Notes under the pieces: generated by a model
Told to the model about the DNA's origin: nothing
What the model saw: only the letters and a program-made list of their open reading frames with translations
The model's database searches: none
Source: Clostridiales bacterium
GTDB taxonomy: Bacteria; Bacillota; Clostridia; Lachnospirales; JAQSXR01
Direction: 5' to 3'
Length of the DNA stretch: 64,000 nt
Assembly (NCBI GenBank): GCA_029256575.1
Contig: JAQSXR010000001.1
Span: 1-64,000 of the forward strand
In this document: positions 59,664-64,000 of the stretch, piece by piece
Position numbering within the stretch: position 1 is the stretch's first letter
Layout: every line of letters begins with the position of its first letter
Made by a program: the position numbers and the translations under genes

Positions 59664-62132
59664 ATGAATAAAGAAAGTATTAAAGTAAGTGGTATGACCT
59701 GTGCGGCTTGTGCCCAAAGAATTGAAAAGGTAGTTCGTAAATTAGACGGTGTTTCAAATGCATCGGTTAATTTCGCAACAGAAAAACTATCTATAGAATA
59801 TGATAACGAGAAAACACCAGCTACGAAGATAAAGGAAACAATCGAAAAAGCTGGATACGGAGTCATAGAAGAAGTTCAAAAGAATTCTATCACAATACCA
59901 ATTGGAGGCATGACTTGTGCTGCTTGTGCTCAAAGAGTTGAAAAAGCAGTAGGTAAGATAGATGGGGTAGCAAAAGTATCTGTAAATTTTGCTACCGAAA
60001 AAGCGACGGTTGAGTATGATATGCAAAAGACAAAGATATCTGGAATAAAGCGAGTAATAGAAAAAGCGGGATATAAAGCGCTCAATATTGAGAAAAAAAA
60101 TAATCTTGATGAAGATAAAATACGAAAAGAAAAAGAGATTCGTATACTTTGGAGAAAATTCTTTGTATCAGCATTGTTTGGAATTCCACTTCTATACTTA
60201 GCAATGGTACCAATGATTTGGTGGTTGCCATTCTCTGTACCAAGTTTTCTAGAACCGATGCAATATCCATTAACCTTTGCATTGGTGCAAATATGTTTAA
60301 CGATTCCTGTTATTATTGCAGGTTATAAATTCTATACAGTTGGATTTAAAGCTCTTATACAACGGAGCCCTAATATGGATTCTCTAATAGCAATTGGAAC
60401 ATCAGCAGCTATTATATATAGTATTTACTCAACTTATCAAATATCCATAGGTGATTTTGGCGCTGTAGAAGGTTTGTACTTTGAAACAGCTGGCGTTATT
60501 ATTACACTTATTCTTCTAGGAAAATCACTAGAAGCAGTATCGAAGGGTAAGACATCAGAAGCTATTAAGAAACTTATGGGATTAGCGCCTAAGACAGCAA
60601 TTGTTATTCAAGATGGTAAAGAAATTGAGTTACCAATTGACGAAGTTGAAATAGGGGATGTAATTTTAGTTAAACCAGGTGAAAAAATTCCTGTAGATGG
60701 TGTAGTTATTGAAGGTCATACAGCAATTGATGAATCTATGCTAACAGGTGAAAGTATGCCAGTTGACAAAAAATCAGGAGACAAGGTTTTTGCAGCTAGT
60801 ATAAATAAAAACGGTATGATTCAATTTAAGGCAACAAAAGTAGGTGGAGACACTGCTCTCGCCCAAATTATTAAATTAGTTGAAGATGCTCAAGGCTCAA
60901 AGGCACCAATTGCTCAAATGGCAGACATAGTATCGGGTTATTTTGTTCCTATCGTGTGTGTAATTGCATTAATTGCATCGCTAGCATGGCTTATTAGTGG
61001 AGAATCAGTTGTATTTTCTCTTACTATTTTCATATCAGTTTTAGTTATTGCATGCCCATGTGCATTAGGGCTCGCTACACCAACTGCGATTATGGTTGGT
61101 ACTGGAAAAGGTGCAGAGTACGGTATATTAATTAAAGGTGGAGAAGCTCTAGAAAATACGTATAAGATTAATACAATCGTTTTTGATAAAACTGGTACAA
61201 TAACAGAAGGAAAGCCGGAAGTTACCGATATCATTACTTCTTCAGATATCACAAGAGAACGGTTGCTTCAAATAGCCGCCTCAGGTGAGAAAGGTTCCGA
61301 ACATCCACTTGGAGAAGCGATTGTAAGAGGAGCCGAGAAAGAAAAGTTAGAGATATTAAAAGTAAGTAATTTTGAAGCGATACCAGGACACGGTATTGAA
61401 GTTGAAATTGACGGAATTAAAGCACTAATTGGAAATAGAAAATTAATGGATGAAAGACAAATATCTCTTGAAGATCTGATAAGTCAAGCGGACAAGCTTG
61501 CAGGAGAAGGTAAAACTCCGATGTATATTGCAATGAATAACAAAATTGCAGGTATCATTGCAGTAGCGGATGTTGTAAAGGAAAGTAGTGCAAATGCAAT
61601 CAAGAAACTTCAGTCAATGGGCATTGAGGTTGCGATGATTACAGGGGATAACCGTAAAACTGCGGAAGCAATTGCTAAGCAAGTAGGAATTGATAGAGTC
61701 CTTGCAGAAGTGCTTCCACAAGATAAATCAAACGAAGTAAAGAAACTTCAAGCACAAGGTAAAAAAGTAGCAATGGTAGGAGATGGTATCAACGATGCAC
61801 CTGCACTTGCTCAAGCTGATATTGGTATTGCAATTGGATCAGGAACTGATGTTGCTATGGAATCAGCAGATATCGTTCTTATGAGAAGTGACCTTATGGA
61901 TGTTCCAACAGCAATTCATTTAAGTAAAAGCACAATTCGTAACATTAAGCAAAATTTATTTTGGGCATTTGGGTATAATGTTGCGGGTATCCCTATTGCT
62001 GCAGGTCTTCTTCATATCTTTGGGGGCCCACTTTTAAACCCAATATTTGCAGCAGCAGCAATGTCACTTAGCTCCGTATCTGTATTAACGAATGCATTGA
62101 GATTAAAAAGATTTAAACCGTATCAAAAATAA
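59664..62132 (+). CDS. copA: Copper-translocating P-type ATPase CopA
   Basis: The 822-residue P1B-ATPase has two N-terminal HMA domains, each with GMTCAACAQR (near 10 and 84). The TM metal site is CPC (464-466, in IACPCALGLATP), the phosphorylated Asp508 is in DKTGT, TGES is in DESMLTGESM, the SEHPLGEAI HP motif and GDGINDAPAL hinge are present. It exports Cu(I), possibly Ag(I). All motifs are intact. It follows the HMA-TauE-cupredoxin gene, which may receive the exported metal. Confidence 0.97.
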   Translation: MNKESIKVSGMTCAACAQRIEKVVRKLDGVSNASVNFATEKLSIEYDNEKTPATKIKETIEKAGYGVIEEVQKNSITIPIGGMTCAACAQRVEKAVGKIDGVAKVSVNFATEKATVEYDMQKTKISGIKRVIEKAGYKALNIEKKNNLDEDKIRKEKEIRILWRKFFVSALFGIPLLYLAMVPMIWWLPFSVPSFLEPMQYPLTFALVQICLTIPVIIAGYKFYTVGFKALIQRSPNMDSLIAIGTSAAIIYSIYSTYQISIGDFGAVEGLYFETAGVIITLILLGKSLEAVSKGKTSEAIKKLMGLAPKTAIVIQDGKEIELPIDEVEIGDVILVKPGEKIPVDGVVIEGHTAIDESMLTGESMPVDKKSGDKVFAASINKNGMIQFKATKVGGDTALAQIIKLVEDAQGSKAPIAQMADIVSGYFVPIVCVIALIASLAWLISGESVVFSLTIFISVLVIACPCALGLATPTAIMVGTGKGAEYGILIKGGEALENTYKINTIVFDKTGTITEGKPEVTDIITSSDITRERLLQIAASGEKGSEHPLGEAIVRGAEKEKLEILKVSNFEAIPGHGIEVEIDGIKALIGNRKLMDERQISLEDLISQADKLAGEGKTPMYIAMNNKIAGIIAVADVVKESSANAIKKLQSMGIEVAMITGDNRKTAEAIAKQVGIDRVLAEVLPQDKSNEVKKLQAQGKKVAMVGDGINDAPALAQADIGIAIGSGTDVAMESADIVLMRSDLMDVPTAIHLSKSTIRNIKQNLFWAFGYNVAGIPIAAGLLHIFGGPLLNPIFAAAAMSLSSVSVLTNALRLKRFKPYQK

Positions 62133-62170
62133 AAATTAAAAATAAAAAATAAAAAGGATGGTATTTTCTT

Positions 62171-62845
62171 ATGAAAAAAAGATTTATAATTGTATTATTA
62201 ACGCTCACTATGGTGTTTACATTAGCATCATGTAAAAAAACAGATGTTGTTGGTGAAACAGCGAAAACATCATTTGACGAAATTCTTAAGGTTATTCCTA
62301 ATAACGTAGTAGCTGATGATGCAAATGGAGGCTGGGCGCTTAACGCACCAGATGATAGTGCTAGATTTATATGGAGTAAGGATTTCGCAACTAGTCCAGA
62401 TTATGATGTAATGCTAGAATTTGATGCACAACCATTTATCGATGCTGGATTAGATGCAGACAAGTTACCAGAGGGCATGCTAGTTGGAGATAAGATAATA
62501 GTTGGTTCAGATCTTGGAGATGATAGTATAACTTATGAGAAAGAAGCGACTCCAATTGAATCATTTAAAAAGATAGTTGGTTTAAAACGTGATTTAATTA
62601 GTTATCATGCATCACTTGATCATTATGGTATAATGGTTTCTGAAGGTAATATGTTTGAATGGGCTAAGGATATGAAGAAGAATGATAAGGACATAGTATT
62701 TGTTCTAAATCCACAAGTATTTATTGATGCAGGAGTTGACCCAGCAAAAGTTGAAGGATGGGTTTTCGCAAAAGTTGAGACTATGGATATGAATGGTAAA
62801 AAAGTAGAAGTAGATAAATTATTAAAACCATTTGACTTAAATTAA
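62171..62845 (+). CDS. Lipoprotein with internal duplication in the copper module
   Basis: The 224-residue product has a lipoprotein signal with the lipobox LASC (Cys21). The body holds two related parts: FDAQPFIDAGLDADKLPEGMLVGDKI (about 86-111) and LNPQVFIDAGVDPAKVEGWVFAKV (about 178-201), which shows an internal duplication. No metal motif is clear, although HASLDHYGIMVSEGNMF has His and Met. I do not recognise a family. It lies 38 bases after copA behind AAAGGATGG and before a terminator, so a surface role in copper handling or sensing is inferred from position. Confidence 0.75.
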   Translation: MKKRFIIVLLTLTMVFTLASCKKTDVVGETAKTSFDEILKVIPNNVVADDANGGWALNAPDDSARFIWSKDFATSPDYDVMLEFDAQPFIDAGLDADKLPEGMLVGDKIIVGSDLGDDSITYEKEATPIESFKKIVGLKRDLISYHASLDHYGIMVSEGNMFEWAKDMKKNDKDIVFVLNPQVFIDAGVDPAKVEGWVFAKVETMDMNGKKVEVDKLLKPFDLN

Positions 62846-62857
62846 TATGATTTATAA

Positions 62858-62887
62858 CCCCTTGGAAATATTTTCAAGGGGATTTAC
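62858..62887 (+). terminator. Terminator after the lipoprotein gene
   Basis: CCCCTTG and CAAGGGG pair, extended by GAAA/TTTTC, with ATTTAC after. The T run is short, so the kinase gene may be read through. Confidence 0.65.
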
Positions 62888-62910
62888 TACATAGATAGGA
62901 GTTGTATACT

Positions 62911-64000
62911 ATGATGCGGAGCTTAAGAACAAAATTATCGTCCACGATTGCTTTGGTTGTTATTATTACGATTGCATTAACTAGTTTTCTAGCAAACTAT
63001 TTTATTAATGAAAAATTCAATGATTATGTCACTAGAAAACAAGAACAAAGGGCAAAAGAAATAGTATCAATGTTAAGTACGCAACATATTAAATCAACTA
63101 ACACTTGGAATATGGATTATATCTATTCGATTGGTATGTATTCACTATATGACGGCTATATTATTAAAGTATATGATGAGAAAAATAGAATAATTTGGGA
63201 TGCACAGGCTCATGATATGACTTTATGTGCACAGATTATGGACGATATATCAGATAGAATGGAAGCGAGATATCCACAAATAAAAGGTGAATTCAAGTCT
63301 GACACCTATCACATAACGATAAATCATGAAATATATGGGGCAGTAAGTATTAGCTACTTTGGTCCGTTTTTTTTAAGCGAAAATGATTTTCTCTTTTTAG
63401 GAACATTAAATACAATTTTTATTGGAATAGGGATTTTTTCACTCGTATTTTCCGTAATCGTTGGTATTATGTTAGCAAAGCGACTTAGCAATCCAATACT
63501 GAAAACGGTGAATGCGACAAAGCAAATTTCTGAAGGAAATTATAACGTTAGAATTGAAGAAAAGACAACTACGGAAGAAGTAGATATGCTAATTGTTTCA
63601 ATAAATCATTTAGCAAGCTCTTTGGAAAATCAAGAAAATCTTAGAAAGCAACTTACAGAAGATGTAGCTCATGAACTACGTACACCGATTGCCGTTTTAC
63701 AAGCTCATTTGGAGGCTTTGGTTGATGGCGTTTGGAAACCATCGACTAGTCGCTTGCAAAGTTGTTATGATGAAGTCACCCGAATTGGTAAATTAGTGAG
63801 TGATCTTGAGAATCTAGCCCGAGTGGATCGAGATAATTTAACGCTTAATAGGACGAAGATTAATCTTATGGATGTCATAAAAATGGCTATCAACACATTT
63901 GAAACTGAGATAAGAAATAAGAGCCTGAACGTTAGATTAAGTGGTCAGTGTGGTGATATTCTGGTTGATCAAGACCGAATCAGCCAAGTAGTCATGAATT
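62911..64000 (+). CDS. Sensor histidine kinase (BaeS-like), 3' end outside window
   Basis: The frame stays open from ATG 62911 to the window end (363 codons). It has a TM helix (about 10-32), an outer sensor region (about 33-165), a second TM helix (about 168-188), a HAMP domain (about 190-240, with LSNPILKTVN and ISEGNYNVRIEE) and a HisKA domain with His254 in VAHELRTPIAVLQAHLEAL. The catalytic ATPase part is cut. AGGAGTTG precedes the ATG. It is the likely partner of the OmpR-type regulator at 56564, with the copper genes between them. Confidence 0.92.
   Translation, partial: MMRSLRTKLSSTIALVVIITIALTSFLANYFINEKFNDYVTRKQEQRAKEIVSMLSTQHIKSTNTWNMDYIYSIGMYSLYDGYIIKVYDEKNRIIWDAQAHDMTLCAQIMDDISDRMEARYPQIKGEFKSDTYHITINHEIYGAVSISYFGPFFLSENDFLFLGTLNTIFIGIGIFSLVFSVIVGIMLAKRLSNPILKTVNATKQISEGNYNVRIEEKTTTEEVDMLIVSINHLASSLENQENLRKQLTEDVAHELRTPIAVLQAHLEALVDGVWKPSTSRLQSCYDEVTRIGKLVSDLENLARVDRDNLTLNRTKINLMDVIKMAINTFETEIRNKSLNVRLSGQCGDILVDQDRISQVVMN

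Overview
The window is AT-rich, densely coded DNA from a low-GC Gram-positive anaerobe. SLH-anchored surface proteins, a T-box riboswitch, Rrf2/CymR-type cysteine control, ThiI, IreB, RNase J, an HPr-like protein without its PTS histidine and many LDCC/ArsP/ACR3-type genes together suggest a Clostridia member, most likely Lachnospiraceae (a Clostridium phytofermentans-like organism is my inference, not proven). No rRNA, tRNA, CRISPR array, prophage or transposase gene was recognised.

Left part (1-16.8 kb): mostly single-gene or two-gene units. It opens with the 3' part of an SF0329-like gene and a HAD phosphatase, then a T-box leader driving a divergent class II lysyl-tRNA synthetase. A GNAT/YoaP protein faces a secreted protein broken by a 2-bp frameshift. 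Then come DUF421 and DUF1858 proteins, an HD protein, an SPFH protein with a DNA glycosylase, a nitroreductase, an FMN reductase and a hemerythrin-like protein. An OhrR-like regulator is divergent from two glutathione peroxidases, across a symmetrical pair of promoters. An Eis-like acetyltransferase, an Rrf2 regulator divergent from cysK, and a threonine aldolase end this part. Redox and thiol defence is a common thread.

Surface and transport part (17-30.5 kb): two exported proteins carry C-terminal SLH domains, a 5'-nucleotidase and a very large subtilisin-like protease. They are followed by an acyl-ACP thioesterase, a bacteriohemerythrin, an ABC-F gene that has lost its second Walker A motif, repeat-rich DNA with a 180-bp fold-back element, and a NatAB-type ABC exporter.

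Housekeeping part (30.7-47.5 kb): prmA-rsmE-cheY, a cysteine desulfurase with thiI (tRNA 4-thiouridine), mtaB, a zinc-ribbon membrane protein, then the conserved block ireB-ruvX-DUF1292-rnj-ylbF-mltG-U32-trmR. Most of these genes modify tRNA or rRNA or process RNA.

Metal part (47.5-64 kb): a thioredoxin-reductase-like flavoprotein precedes three ArsR-led units: arsR-arsP-thioredoxin-like (organoarsenical export), arsR-CoA-disulfide reductase/rhodanese, and arsR-acr3-arsD-arsA-LDCC (arsenite export with chaperone and ATPase). No arsC or arsM is seen. The last unit is a probable copper/silver module: a response regulator, a small Cys/Met-rich membrane protein, an HMA-TauE/SafE-cupredoxin fusion, a CopA ATPase, a lipoprotein with an internal duplication, and a sensor kinase cut by the window end.
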